Positions 46,026-55,816 of a DNA stretch of 64,000 bases are shown here, in pieces (position 1 is the stretch's first letter; each line of letters opens with the position of its first letter). The notes beneath the pieces are model-generated. The model was given only the letters and a program-made list of their open reading frames with translations, did no database searches and was not told the DNA's origin. The stretch is from Xylogone sp. PMI_703 (lineage: Eukaryota > Ascomycota > Leotiomycetes), in the NCBI GenBank assembly GCA_021399445.1, contig JAJTUQ010000013.1, positions 295,125-359,124 on the forward strand, read 5' to 3'. The translations under genes were made by a program, and so were the position numbers.

Positions 46026-46255
46026 TGTGAAGATTATGATCGTTATGCTCATATTATGGAAGTGTTGGTTCACTAGGCACTACCGTAATGTAGGGTTGAA
46101 TAGGCTTATATTGGCTAATGCATTGTATGCTTATTCTTCTATCTAGTATTTAAGGGGTTGCACCCTTAAATACTCTCTTACCGGATTATTAGTCGTTCCA
46201 CTCCGATCGCATAGCTACCGAGCGCCAGTATGCTCTGCTCCCATAATTCCTAACA
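46026..46255 (-). repeat. Copia 3' LTR
   Basis: 230 bp, TGTTAGGAATT..TCTTCACA on the minus strand, identical by eye to the 5' LTR. Confidence 0.9.
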
Positions 46256-46332
46256 CTCCTACTCAGATCATACAGGTGCTATGATGTAGTCTATGTCAGT
46301 TTCACCTCGTCAACATCATTTTTCAGCCACTC

Positions 46333-49296
46333 CTACTGTCTCTTAGCTGCTCCTACTGTTGCCAGACCAAGTAATTCCTTGAACCGCGTGAACATCGTCT
46401 TCTGCAACGGCTTTGTCATGCCATCGGCTACCATGTCTGCTGTAGGAACATAGTTTACCTCAATACGTTTACGTTCCTCCAAGTCACGGATGTAATGGTA
46501 GCAGATATCAATATGCTTTGATCGCTCGTGAAGGTGTGGGTTCTTTACCAGCGCGAGCGCGCCTTGGTTGTCCCCCAATATTTGTACAGTCATCGGGTCT
46601 AGCCCAATATATTGAGGGAATCCCATATCACGGAGTATTTGAGCGATCCATTGGCTCTGCTTGGCGCACATTGACATTGCAATGTATTCTGATTCAGTGC
46701 TTGAAGTTGCCACTGAACGTTGCTTCTTACTCCCCCAGGAAACAGGCCCTCCGTAAAGCATGGCTACGTTTCCTGAAGTGCTCTTCCGGTCGGTCTTGTC
46801 TCCTGCCCAGTCTGCATCTGAATACATGACTAGCGTAGAGCTACCGGCTTGTCTGTTGTCGTCATTACTTTGGCGTGACGATTGGTTGGCTTGAATTGGA
46901 GTTGGCCCATAACGGACACGCTGTTTGATCGTTGATCTGGCATATCTCAAGAGTTCCTTTACGGCACTGGCATGGTGCTCTCCAGGATTACTCATGTATT
47001 GGCTAAGCTTGCCTAGAGCGAACGCGATGTCTGGTCTGGTATTTATCATCGCGTACATCAGGCTTCCTATGCGCTCTTGATACTCGGTCAGGTTTGCCTT
47101 CTTGTCAAAGTCTGAAGTCGGGCGTAGCTTGTCATAACTAGAGATTGGCACTGACTTTGGCTTGTGCTTCTCTTGAGTTATTCCATATCGGTTCAAAATG
47201 TTATCCAGGTATTGTTCTTGATCTAAGAATAGTGTTTTCTCTTTTCGATTCCTAGTAACACGGATACCAAGGATCACTTGAATCTCCCCCAGGTTCTTGG
47301 TATGGAATCGATCTGCCAATGTCTTTCCAAACCATTCCAATTCTTGCACTCTTGGTGCAGCAGCAGCGATGTCATCCACGTGAACGAGTAATATGATCTT
47401 GCGTTCTTTGTGGATATAAAGGCAAGGGTCAGCTAAGCTTTGGACAAATCCAATCTTAACGAGATAACTCTTGCAGAGTAGGTTCCAGTCCCGCGCGGAC
47501 TGCTTTAGCCCATACAAACTCCGTAGGACACGTAATGCGTACCCGTTCTTTAACTTGGGTACTCCGTCTGGTTGAGACAGGAAGATTCGTTCTCGTAGGT
47601 GTGATTCGGTGAAAGCATTCTTCACGTCATACGAGTGGCATTCAAGGTTTTCCGCTGCAACAATGGCCATGAATATCCGAAGAGTATCCATTCTAACCGT
47701 AGGTGCAAACGTCTCAGTGAAATCCTGCCCATATTTCTGAGAGAAGCCTCGAGCAACCAGTCTTGCCTTGAACCTGTTTAATGTCCCGTCGGGGTTCGTC
47801 TTGATAGTGAATACCCATTTGGTGGAGACCAAGTTCGCTCCTTCCGGGGGTATTTCTTCTTCCCATGTGCCATTTTGCTGTAATGATGCGATCTCTTCGT
47901 CAATTGCCTCCTTCCATTTCTGACCATATCTATGATCTGAAATGGCCTCTTTGTACGTCATTGGGATGACAATATCTAGATCTGTTACTAAACTGGCCAG
48001 AGCTATCTCGTCTGGGTCTTGGTAATCTTGATCTTCCAGCATTGCAAGCATGGCTTTAACTATCTTGGTAGGACGGTCTTCATCATCAGAGTCATCGAGT
48101 CTCTGTCGCTTTCGAAGATCGTACCTCGCTTCCACGGGTTCTGGTGGTGCTTGATTTTCCCCGCCGGGCGGGTGAAATTCAATAGGTGATGCTATATTAG
48201 CACCAGGTGGTGAATCATGGTTCTCGGCTTGGGCCTGAGATTGATCCCTAATTTTATTTTCTTCATCTCCCTCATCTCCTCCTGAATGGGACACATTCAC
48301 GCTTGGATCGCTCGCATTTTCCTGATCACGTTGTCGGCCGGTCCGGGTGGTTGGATCGGTATGTGTCATTCCTAGGTTTGCAATAGCCGGGATCACAATT
48401 TCGAAGTTATTCAAATCTTTCGGGTCTGGGGGCGGTGTAGACTCGATAGCTTCCTTTTGTGGTCGGCCTCTTGGTTTGCGGATTGCTAGTTCGTTCCTTG
48501 TTCCTTGAGGATCACCTGTCCGAAGTTTTAAATCAATTGTTCCGCCTTGAGTGTTTTCATAAAAGTTAACACGGCTTGATTTGATGACGCAGCCTCTATC
48601 TGGTGCATAGACTTTATATTGCTGAGTCGTGTTTGGATTATATCCAACAAACACTGCAACTCGTCCATGGTCCATCAGCTTGTCCTTTCTTGAATCCTTC
48701 GGGTGTTCCTTCCGGTTTACGTATGACACGCATTTACATCCAAAAACTCTGATGTGATCAATGCTTGGGATCTCTCCGGTGAATGCCTGGTACGGGCTAA
48801 CAACTTTCCCATCAATTGTCGGGCCAGATGCTGTTCGGTTTCTCAGGTATGCATACGTTTCAACAGCGTAGTTCCAGAATTCAAGCGGTAAGCTAGCTTC
48901 CTTCAGCAATGCCCGAGCATCTGCTGTAGTTGTCTGGATTGCTCGCTCAGCTGGACCGTTCTGGTTTGACTTGTATCCTGCTGTTGTTTCTGCCCGAATC
49001 CCGATCGAAGTGCTCCACTCGTCTAGTAGCGATAGTAGTTCCGAGGCATTGTCAGTTCTAATGGCCTTGACTTTCTCCTCCGTCTCGTACTCTACTTGGA
49101 TCTTCCATGTCCTGAGCTTCTCGACCAAATGTGCTCTTGTCTTTGCAGGAATGTTCCAAATGTAACGAGTGGCGCTATCAACAATTTGAGCAAAGTATCG
49201 GTCTTCCTTTATTGATGGTGGGAACGGTCCACATGCATCCACGTAGATCAGTGCAAGCCTCTTACTCTCCCACTCACTCAACGCTTTATTAACCAC
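46333..49296 (-). CDS. Copia polyprotein, integrase-reverse transcriptase-RNase H part
   Basis: 987 codons. From the N-terminus: integrase core (VDACGPFPPSIK; the acidic triad in VDACG, RTDNASE and NQNGPAERA), a low-complexity Pro/Glu/Asp-rich linker, and reverse transcriptase from KWVFTIKTNPDGTL through LVHVDDIAA (the YVDD-type site is HVDD here). RNase H follows (MYSDADWAGD, STESEYIAM, GDNQGAL, KHIDICYH). All expected domains of a Copia pol are complete and no stop interrupts them. The Met assigned at the start is a GTG in the frame. The true product is read by continuing from the upstream gag-protease frame. Confidence 0.92.
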   Translation of the reverse strand: MVNKALSEWESKRLALIYVDACGPFPPSIKEDRYFAQIVDSATRYIWNIPAKTRAHLVEKLRTWKIQVEYETEEKVKAIRTDNASELLSLLDEWSTSIGIRAETTAGYKSNQNGPAERAIQTTTADARALLKEASLPLEFWNYAVETYAYLRNRTASGPTIDGKVVSPYQAFTGEIPSIDHIRVFGCKCVSYVNRKEHPKDSRKDKLMDHGRVAVFVGYNPNTTQQYKVYAPDRGCVIKSSRVNFYENTQGGTIDLKLRTGDPQGTRNELAIRKPRGRPQKEAIESTPPPDPKDLNNFEIVIPAIANLGMTHTDPTTRTGRQRDQENASDPSVNVSHSGGDEGDEENKIRDQSQAQAENHDSPPGANIASPIEFHPPGGENQAPPEPVEARYDLRKRQRLDDSDDEDRPTKIVKAMLAMLEDQDYQDPDEIALASLVTDLDIVIPMTYKEAISDHRYGQKWKEAIDEEIASLQQNGTWEEEIPPEGANLVSTKWVFTIKTNPDGTLNRFKARLVARGFSQKYGQDFTETFAPTVRMDTLRIFMAIVAAENLECHSYDVKNAFTESHLRERIFLSQPDGVPKLKNGYALRVLRSLYGLKQSARDWNLLCKSYLVKIGFVQSLADPCLYIHKERKIILLVHVDDIAAAAPRVQELEWFGKTLADRFHTKNLGEIQVILGIRVTRNRKEKTLFLDQEQYLDNILNRYGITQEKHKPKSVPISSYDKLRPTSDFDKKANLTEYQERIGSLMYAMINTRPDIAFALGKLSQYMSNPGEHHASAVKELLRYARSTIKQRVRYGPTPIQANQSSRQSNDDNRQAGSSTLVMYSDADWAGDKTDRKSTSGNVAMLYGGPVSWGSKKQRSVATSSTESEYIAMSMCAKQSQWIAQILRDMGFPQYIGLDPMTVQILGDNQGALALVKNPHLHERSKHIDICYHYIRDLEERKRIEVNYVPTADMVADGMTKPLQKTMFTRFKELLGLATVGAAKRQ

Positions 49297-51106
49297 GATC
49301 TTTCATCTTGGTGAGGTCGCAGACTTCACAAGGTTCCTTAGTTATGGGTTTTCGTATTGGCCTGCTTAAGGTGGTAACCTTGTGTAAGTTACAGATTTTC
49401 TTTACTCCAAGATGAGCGAATCGTCTATGCCATAAATTATAGCGTTGTGTGACTTTCTCCACTGACTTTGGTGCCAGTGTGGGTGAGGTTTCAGTGTCAC
49501 TGTCAGAATTTTGATTTTCCCCGCCGGGCGGGTTAAATCGCGATTGTCCCTCCTCCGTTTTAACATCACCAACCAAAGCTGTTTCCTTTGGCCCATTCAC
49601 GATAGAACTCACAATGTACACTCCTCCGCGTTGCTTGGCTTTAATGTACTGGTTCTTTTGATTCTTTCGAGTAAAATACATTGCATGTGGATCAAAAGAG
49701 CCATCAAAACCCTTTTCACAAACGCGTCGACCGGAGAGTAAATTAGCCCCAAGATTCGGAACAAGTAGAGTATCAGACAACAATGCAGTGCTTCCATCCT
49801 TCAACTTCATTTCAGCGGTCCCCTTCTTCCATGCATACAACCTTCCACCTCCAACCTTTATCCCGCGACGTTTAATATCGGTCATCGGTTGTTTAAAGAG
49901 CTGGGGGTTGTCAGTCATGTGTGAAGAAGCGCCAGTGTCTGCAATCCAGACGGAAGGTTTGACCTTACGCATTGCTTCCTTCGATACTCCTGCAACTTCG
50001 TCTTCCTCCTCGGATGAGTCGTCAGAGCTTGACTCCGTCTCTGACGTCCAGCTATCCTCTGAGGAGTGACCGGCCATGTGTCCATGGGAATGTCGCCTTG
50101 ACTTGTTCCCCTTACGGTGACCTTTGTCTTCATTCTTTCTTATTGCCTTCCGAGAGTGTCGTGATTTACCATCCTTGGATTTGAGGCCAAGAACGTATTT
50201 TCTTGCATCACGTCTGAGTTTGCAATATTTGATAGAATGATTCCCGTCACATAAGTAACATTTGACTTCCCTCTGGTCGGGCGAGCTGCTTTTATGTCTG
50301 CTCCGTTGGCTTGAGCTTCTGCTCCCTTTGTCCTGTGATCTTCGTGTTCTCTTGTCTCGGGCAGCGAGTGCTGTCGAGTTGGTGACCTTCTCTTCATGTC
50401 TTTGGAGGATGTCCATCTTGTCCACGATTTCAAGTGTCGGTTGTGCATCAATCACGGTTGTGACTGTTGAGTATTCTTCTGGGAGTCCTGCAAGAAAGAA
50501 TTCGAATATTTGCTTTGTGCTAAAGCCATCCTTGAGTTCAGGGGTTGCCTTCACAACTCTCCTCCTCAATTCCTGCACTCGAATCCATCCCTCTTCAATT
50601 GTCATGCCCTGTTCTAGCTTGAATGAGGTGAGTTGAGCCATCTCACTCCGAGCAGCATGAGGTAACAACTTGTTATACTTGGAGTATAACTTTGTCCATG
50701 CTAGCTGGGCTTCAGACTCATCACGAATCAATTCATTGTCCATGGCATCGATACAGATTGAGATCATATATAAAACCTTCGCAGACGCGGCTTCATATTT
50801 CTCTTGCCTTTCAATGTTCCATATGCCATTATTTAATCCGCTTTTATCCTCCACCTTCAAGCTCTCCAGTTGTTTTTCCACACCTTCAATAGTGATCTCA
50901 GGTGTTTTCGTGCTTGCTGGTGTGACAGGGGTGCTAATCGATGATGGGGTTCTCTGAATCCAGGCGTATTCTGTGATTGTCTTGTTTAGCACAAATTCTA
51001 GCGATTCTCCTTTGAAATAGAGTCTCATCAGTTTAAACCATTCTTGCCAATTTGCTCTGTTAAGTATGCCGGCAGGGCGTTTGCGTGCAAGGTGATCGGT
51101 GTCCAT
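49289..51106 (-). CDS. Copia gag-protease with GAG-pre-integrase region
   Basis: 605 codons from an ATG. The gag part has the UBN2-like fold region (residues about 90-240), then a basic stretch and a CCHC knuckle (CYLCDGNHSIKYC). The aspartic protease signature is WIADTGASSHMTDN, followed by GAG-pre-integrase (YNLWHRRFAHLGVKKI, CEVCDL). The frame ends with KMKDRG and a stop at 49289, 8 bases into the integrase frame. The switch to the other frame occurs around AAGATGAAAGATCGTGG. A single A deletion or a +1 ribosomal shift would join them. Most Copia elements are in one frame here, so this could be a mutation in an otherwise pristine copy. Confidence 0.9.
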   Translation of the reverse strand: MDTDHLARKRPAGILNRANWQEWFKLMRLYFKGESLEFVLNKTITEYAWIQRTPSSISTPVTPASTKTPEITIEGVEKQLESLKVEDKSGLNNGIWNIERQEKYEAASAKVLYMISICIDAMDNELIRDESEAQLAWTKLYSKYNKLLPHAARSEMAQLTSFKLEQGMTIEEGWIRVQELRRRVVKATPELKDGFSTKQIFEFFLAGLPEEYSTVTTVIDAQPTLEIVDKMDILQRHEEKVTNSTALAARDKRTRRSQDKGSRSSSQRSRHKSSSPDQREVKCYLCDGNHSIKYCKLRRDARKYVLGLKSKDGKSRHSRKAIRKNEDKGHRKGNKSRRHSHGHMAGHSSEDSWTSETESSSDDSSEEEDEVAGVSKEAMRKVKPSVWIADTGASSHMTDNPQLFKQPMTDIKRRGIKVGGGRLYAWKKGTAEMKLKDGSTALLSDTLLVPNLGANLLSGRRVCEKGFDGSFDPHAMYFTRKNQKNQYIKAKQRGGVYIVSSIVNGPKETALVGDVKTEEGQSRFNPPGGENQNSDSDTETSPTLAPKSVEKVTQRYNLWHRRFAHLGVKKICNLHKVTTLSRPIRKPITKEPCEVCDLTKMKDRG

Positions 51107-51480
51107 TTTCTCAAATGTCGGTGAGGTAAGGATGATGAAGATTTTGTCGTCTTTTGAGTTGTCGTATCGTAACTCAAGGTTAGAGAGACCTATAATTGAT
51201 TGTTGGGTTTAGGTAAATAGGTAAATATCACGCCAAGGTGCCCGATACCGATTAAGGGGCCGTGATCTTCAAGTACTTGCTGTAGACCGACAATTCGTCG
51301 CACGTCTACCCGTCTCGAGACTTGGAACCGATCGGTCTCAATTTCAACCGATGCTCTGTAGACCTCTTTCTTCTACTAGAGACTTGTGCAGTTACGTGTA
51401 TTTTGGCTGTCCTTGGTGACAGACTTACGGTGAACACGTTCCAACTGCTATTCTTCCTAGTGACGCCTCAACATGCGTCC

Positions 51481-51492
51481 GGGCTCATAACC
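51481..51492 (-). promoter_or_regulatory. Primer-binding site, half-tRNA(iMet) type
   Basis: GGGCTCATAACC lies directly against the 5' LTR. On the plus strand it is the anticodon-arm sequence of initiator tRNA-Met (CAT anticodon), the internal tRNA fragment used as primer by Drosophila copia and related elements. Confidence 0.75.
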
Positions 51493-51722
51493 TGTGAAGA
51501 TTATGATCGTTATGCTCATATTATGGAAGTGTTGGTTCACTAGGCACTACCGTAATGTAGGGTTGAATAGGCTTATATTGGCTAATGCATTGTATGCTTA
51601 TTCTTCTATCTAGTATTTAAGGGGTTGCACCCTTAAATACTCTCTTACCGGATTATTAGTCGTTCCACTCCGATCGCATAGCTACCGAGCGCCAGTATGC
51701 TCTGCTCCCATAATTCCTAACA
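51493..51722 (-). repeat. Copia 5' LTR
   Basis: 230 bp, appears identical to 46026-46255. GATAG follows it. Confidence 0.9.
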
Positions 51723-51727
51723 GATAG

Positions 51728-52361
51728 ATTTATACATAAAATACTAAGGACAAAAAAGTTAAAGTCTTCTTTTTAATAAGTATTTATCATAAGATTACTT
51801 TATAATTAATTATAACTTTATATGCTGTTTTTAGCGTATAATTTTACTATTTTTAGTTATAAGGTTTTAAGTTTAAAGCTATTAAGTAGAAAGTTAAAGT
51901 CTAATTTCTATATAGTATTGAAAACATTGCGGGTCGCTTACGTAATTTGCAGAATATAGGGATGTTTCTATTGGTCGAGAAATGGCCATTCCAGCGATTC
52001 TATTGGCTTGCTTTCTGTAATCTTATTGGTTGACAGCTTGCATATCGTAACCACTTCCGATTCTACAGGAAAGGGGTAAATGTTGATCAACATGCTGATG
52101 AAACTCGCCATAACGTCATATTACGGTCCGTAAACACAAATACAATACCATTGATATGCTGTGCCTCCGTATTTGTACAATTGGCTTTCCGTGCGTTCGT
52201 ATTTCTCCTGTACATCGGCCTTATCGCACTTCTTCTTTTCATTTTACATCGTCGGCTGGAGACCGTCAGCTGTAGACCGTGCTTCTTCCCCTGATTACAA
52301 TAGAATATAGCTCTCCTGTGCCTGCCTGTAGTCTGTAAGTGTTGTTCGTATAGCGTTTACA
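51728..52361. other. AT-rich flank and 5' region of Helitron A
   Basis: 51728-51915 continues the AT-rich block. From about 51918 composition becomes normal and TTACGTAAT (51934) resembles the 5' region of the 16-kb element. The Helitron A gene starts at 52362. The exact 5' end could not be set. Confidence 0.4.
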
Positions 52362-53522
52362 ATGGCTCCTAATCTTTCAGCGTCTCCGACAGCTTTCTGT
52401 ACGGTCTGTAAACGATTCCGTCCTTCCGAGTTCTTCAAACGACGCCCAAATGGAGCCGGTTTTTATAGTACATGCTCTACCTGCAAGGTTTGTATGGCTT
52501 ACTGTTGTAGTTATAGAAATGTTAACATATCGATTTATATAGAACTACAGACGAGAGCGAACCGTACTCGGAGAGCTTGACGTTAACGCTCCACGTCAAA
52601 CCAGGCAATCTCATAACCCATTACCTGGGAAGCGCAAACGACGCCGAATTGAGTTGTTACTGATTCCTGATGTGCCTCCACCTCCTCCCATTGCTGAACC
52701 TTCGCGTGTGGAGCCTCCCGTCGCCGAGCTTACGGCTGTAGAACCTCCGGCCGAGCTTTTACGGCCACCATCAGTCCCTTTACCTCCTGTTACCATTCCT
52801 GAGCAACCAGAGCCACATGAACAATCACACACTGACGGTAGAGGTGGAGGTGGAGGTGGAGATGGAGATGGTGGTCCGCGGGCACGTAAACCAGCGGGGT
52901 TTATATCTGCTTTTATATCGTCTGTACCTCACTATATGGGTGCATTGAATCAGACCTGTACGAACTGTTTAGCACTACAGTGGCCGGAGGAAAGTTCTAT
53001 GCGTTGCTGCAAAGATGGAGATATGACGTTACCACCATTCCAACAACCGCCAGACCTTCTTACGAACCTTCTAAGAGGAGACGATCCAAGAGCAACGGAT
53101 TTCCGTAGAAATATACGGGGATACAACTCGGCTCTCGCATTTACGTCCCTCAAATACACCGAAGACGACCGAACAGACACTATGGGGCCTGGCATAACCT
53201 GTTTTACTATTCATGGCAGTTTGTATCATCTACAAGGGCCTTTACAACCAGGTTCTCAGACCGTTCCTGCGTTTGCTCAATTGTTTTTTTATGACGCTGA
53301 TTATGCAACGAATATTCGACATCGGCAAGGACTAGATCGAACGTTGCTTCGTGAGCTTCATACCATGCTTACGGACTGTAACCCATTTATTCACCTCTAT
53401 ATGACAGCTACGGAGCGTATGAACCTTCAACCAAATACGTCCCGTTTAATATTGAACCCTCGGATGGAGTTGATTGCTGAAGGGGATTATCACCCAGGCC
53501 GCATCAATCTTCCTACTGGCAA
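52362..53522 (+). pseudogene. Helitron A gene, 5' part only (zinc finger + start of Rep region)
   Basis: Exon 1 (52362-52488 or nearby) carries CTVCKRFRPSEFF..CSTCK. After an intron ending at 52548 the frame continues with NYRRERTVLGELDVNAPRQT and on through a Pro-rich stretch, a Gly-rich hinge and a CTNC..C region into the Helitron-like N domain, ending NLPTGN at 53522. There the minus-strand Helitron B begins. The last 285 bases (53238-53522) are the same, by eye, as the inverted segment 59619-59333 of Helitron B, so the two belong to one family. The Rep and helicase parts of copy A are missing. Confidence 0.75.
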
Positions 53523-53590
53523 CAAGCAAAGCTTGCTACTCGCTTCGCTCGTAGGAGGGGGTGCTTCGCACCCCTTAGGGTCACGTGCTG
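53523..53590 (-). repeat. Helitron B 3' terminus with stacked hairpins
   Basis: Read on the minus strand it ends GGGGTGCGAAGCACCCC, then CTACGAGCGAAGCGAGTAG, then CAAGCTTTGCTTG at the boundary. Comparison with the uninterrupted gene shows the junction exactly after GGCAA, with T next on the host side (A|T target). Compare with 17689-17751. Confidence 0.7.
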
Positions 53591-53689
53591 AACTAATATC
53601 GGCTCCATCCACATCTTTTATATTGGGCTTCATACGTATATTTATATTCAGGCTTCATACGCATCTTTTTTATAATATTTGACGCCATC

Positions 53690-54420
53690 GACCTTACGGC
53701 CGTGGCGTTCTTAATTCTAGGGGTTTGGCTCAATCTTCATCCGTATCTTTACGGCTCAAGCTTCATACGTATTCACAGTTCAATGCTCCATACGCCAATC
53801 GCCCTCGCTACGCTCTGGCTATTGGCTGTGTAGTTATATTCAAGCTCCATCCGTATCTCTATGGTTCAGGCTTCATACACATCTTTACGGCTCATGCCCC
53901 ATCCATATCTTGATGGTACAATGCTTTATACGTATCTTCATGGCGCAATGCTTTGTACGCCAATCGCCTTCGCTACGCTCTGGCTATTGGCTGTGTAGTT
54001 GTATTCAAGCTCCATCCGTATCTTTACGGCTCAAGCCCAATCCACATCTTTCTGGTATTTGACGCCATCGACCTTCGGCCGTGGCGTTCTTAGTACCGGG
54101 AAATTGGCTTAAGCTTCATCCATATCTTTGTGGTATAAAGCTTTATACGTATCTCAATGGCGCAATGCTTTGTACGCCAATCGCCCTCGCTGCGCTCTGG
54201 CTATTGGCTTGTATGAGTTAATTTAAGCTTCATACGCATCTTTACGGCTCAAGCCCCATCCATATCTTTATGGTATAATGCTTTGTACGTATCTCTATGG
54301 CGTAATGCTTTGTACGCCAACAGCCCTCGCTGCGCTCTGGCCATTGGCTTGTGTGGTCGTATTCAAGCTTTATACGTAGCCTACGGTTCAGGCTTTGTCC
54401 GTATATTTGTGGCACTGGTT
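53690..54420. repeat. Imperfect minisatellite inside Helitron B
   Basis: Four irregular units start with CGCCAATCGCC-type sequence near 53796, 53961, 54173 and 54315. They are built of smaller blocks such as CATCCGTATCTTTACGGCTC and GCTTTGTACG. Unit length varies from 140 to 210 bases. No gene. Confidence 0.7.
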
Positions 54421-54603
54421 ACAAAGAACCGCAATCGATGTTATTATTAGTATTCAACTCAAAGAATTACCGTAGAAGTGTAAGAACAATGGCAAAGGAT
54501 CGCATCGAAAGGGAACATATATATATCAACATGTGAGACCGATATAATTGTTTCCCGACCATATTCAACCCCACCCTCAACCATCATCGCTGTTATCATC
54601 ACC

Positions 54604-55553
54604 ATGGCTAATAATCAGGTTACCATTTCAGGTCTTACGACCCGTAATACCGTTTCGGTTCAACAGCTAGCTGCAATGCCAGTTGTACGCGTTCCAACCC
54701 TTCGCCCGAACCGTAATGTTCGGCATGGCCGCCCCCAGAATGACGAAGCTTTCCTCGGCCAGATGAGAGGAGTTGAGAATGTTGGAGCGCAAGCATGCTG
54801 GCACTGTCAAAACGGCTATGGCCCATGGACAGCATGTGTATCGGTTCCTGGTCTGCTGGGCGATAGTTGTTGCAATTGTTATTACAACTCTTCCGGCGCG
54901 CGCTGTAGTATTCGGAACCGTAAGTAAATACTTTCTATGCTTACAGACCGTATAAAAAGCTAATTGAATATTGAACAGTGTTGATCAACGTAAACGCCGC
55001 AATACAGGTGCAAGGGCAACCCCCTCCTGTTGTCCCAGGGCAACCACCACCCAATTACTATGGCGGGAGTATTGCCAACCCTGATGGTGGCAATCCTGTT
55101 GCTCCGGGCGGCGGTAACGGCCCAAACCCCCCCCCTGCGGGAGGTGGTGGAGGTGGACCTGCCCCGGGAGGCCGTCCCCGTAGACGTATTCAACCAATCA
55201 ATATTGGGCCGGTTGGTTATCGGCCAGATGGGATCGGGAACGTAAATAATGGGAACGCAAATGGGAACGGGGACGGAAACGGTAAGTTCAACCGCCATAA
55301 TCTTACGGTCTGTAACTGACTGAATTGAATGTTTGAAGCTCTTCCGAGACCCCGTAAACTACTGTGGAAGGATATGGTCAACAATATCGGAGAAAGTTTT
55401 AAGGACATGATAGAGGAATTCGTCACTTATTCCGATCGTGAGCGTACAACTCTCAAAGCTCATTTAAAGATGCAGCTGGCCGCGTTATCTATAACTGCTG
55501 GCGAAGAGCAGGAGAGGCATCATAGAATTACAGGGGGAGGGGATGAACAGTAA
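54604..55553 (+). CDS. Helitron-carried DUF3716-type cysteine-rich protein
   Basis: Three exons, 54604-54919, 54979-55281 and 55339-55553, with 59- and 57-base introns, encode 277 residues. Exon 1 has CWHCQNGYGPWTACV and CCNCYYNSSGARCS, the Cys pattern of fungal DUF3716. Exon 2 is a Pro/Gly/Asn-rich, disordered linker. Exon 3 is a charged helix (SDRERTTLKAHLKMQLAALS) suited to self-association. It runs tail to tail with the Rep/helicase gene of the same Helitron. DUF3716 proteins are of unknown role, and DNA or RNA binding by the Cys motif is only an inference. Confidence 0.65.
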
Positions 55554-55816
55554 AAAATTGGTGATTTATCTAATTACGAATCGTATTTTTAATCTCTAAA
55601 ATCTTCCAACACTAGAGGAATTCGTCACTTATTCCGATCGTGAGCGTACAACTCTCAAAGCTCATTTAAAGATGCAGCTGGCCGCGTTATCTATAACTGC
55701 TGGCGAAGAGCAGGAGAGGCATCATAGAATTACAGGGGGAGGGGATGAACAGTAAAAAATTGGTGATTTATCTAATTACGAATCGTATTTTTAATCTCTA
55801 AAATCTTCCAACACTT
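55411..55816. repeat. 202-bp tandem duplication between convergent Helitron genes
   Basis: 55411-55612 and 55613-55814 match over about 202 bases by eye. Each holds the last exon end of the DUF3716 gene, its stop, and the last codons plus stop of the minus-strand helicase. The second copy supplies the helicase end. The first is an extra. Confidence 0.9.

Larger units (their letters stand above)
46026..51722 (-). mobile_element. Full-length, very young Copia (Ty1-type) retrotransposon
   Basis: Two 230-bp LTRs, 46026-46255 and 51493-51722, appear identical base for base. GATAG flanks the element (46021-46025 and 51723-51727). The coding strand is minus, so the 5' LTR is the right one. A primer site abuts it, a gag-protease frame and an integrase-RT-RNase H frame follow, and both are long and free of RIP. 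One frame change separates them. This is probably the most recent insertion in the window. Confidence 0.95.
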
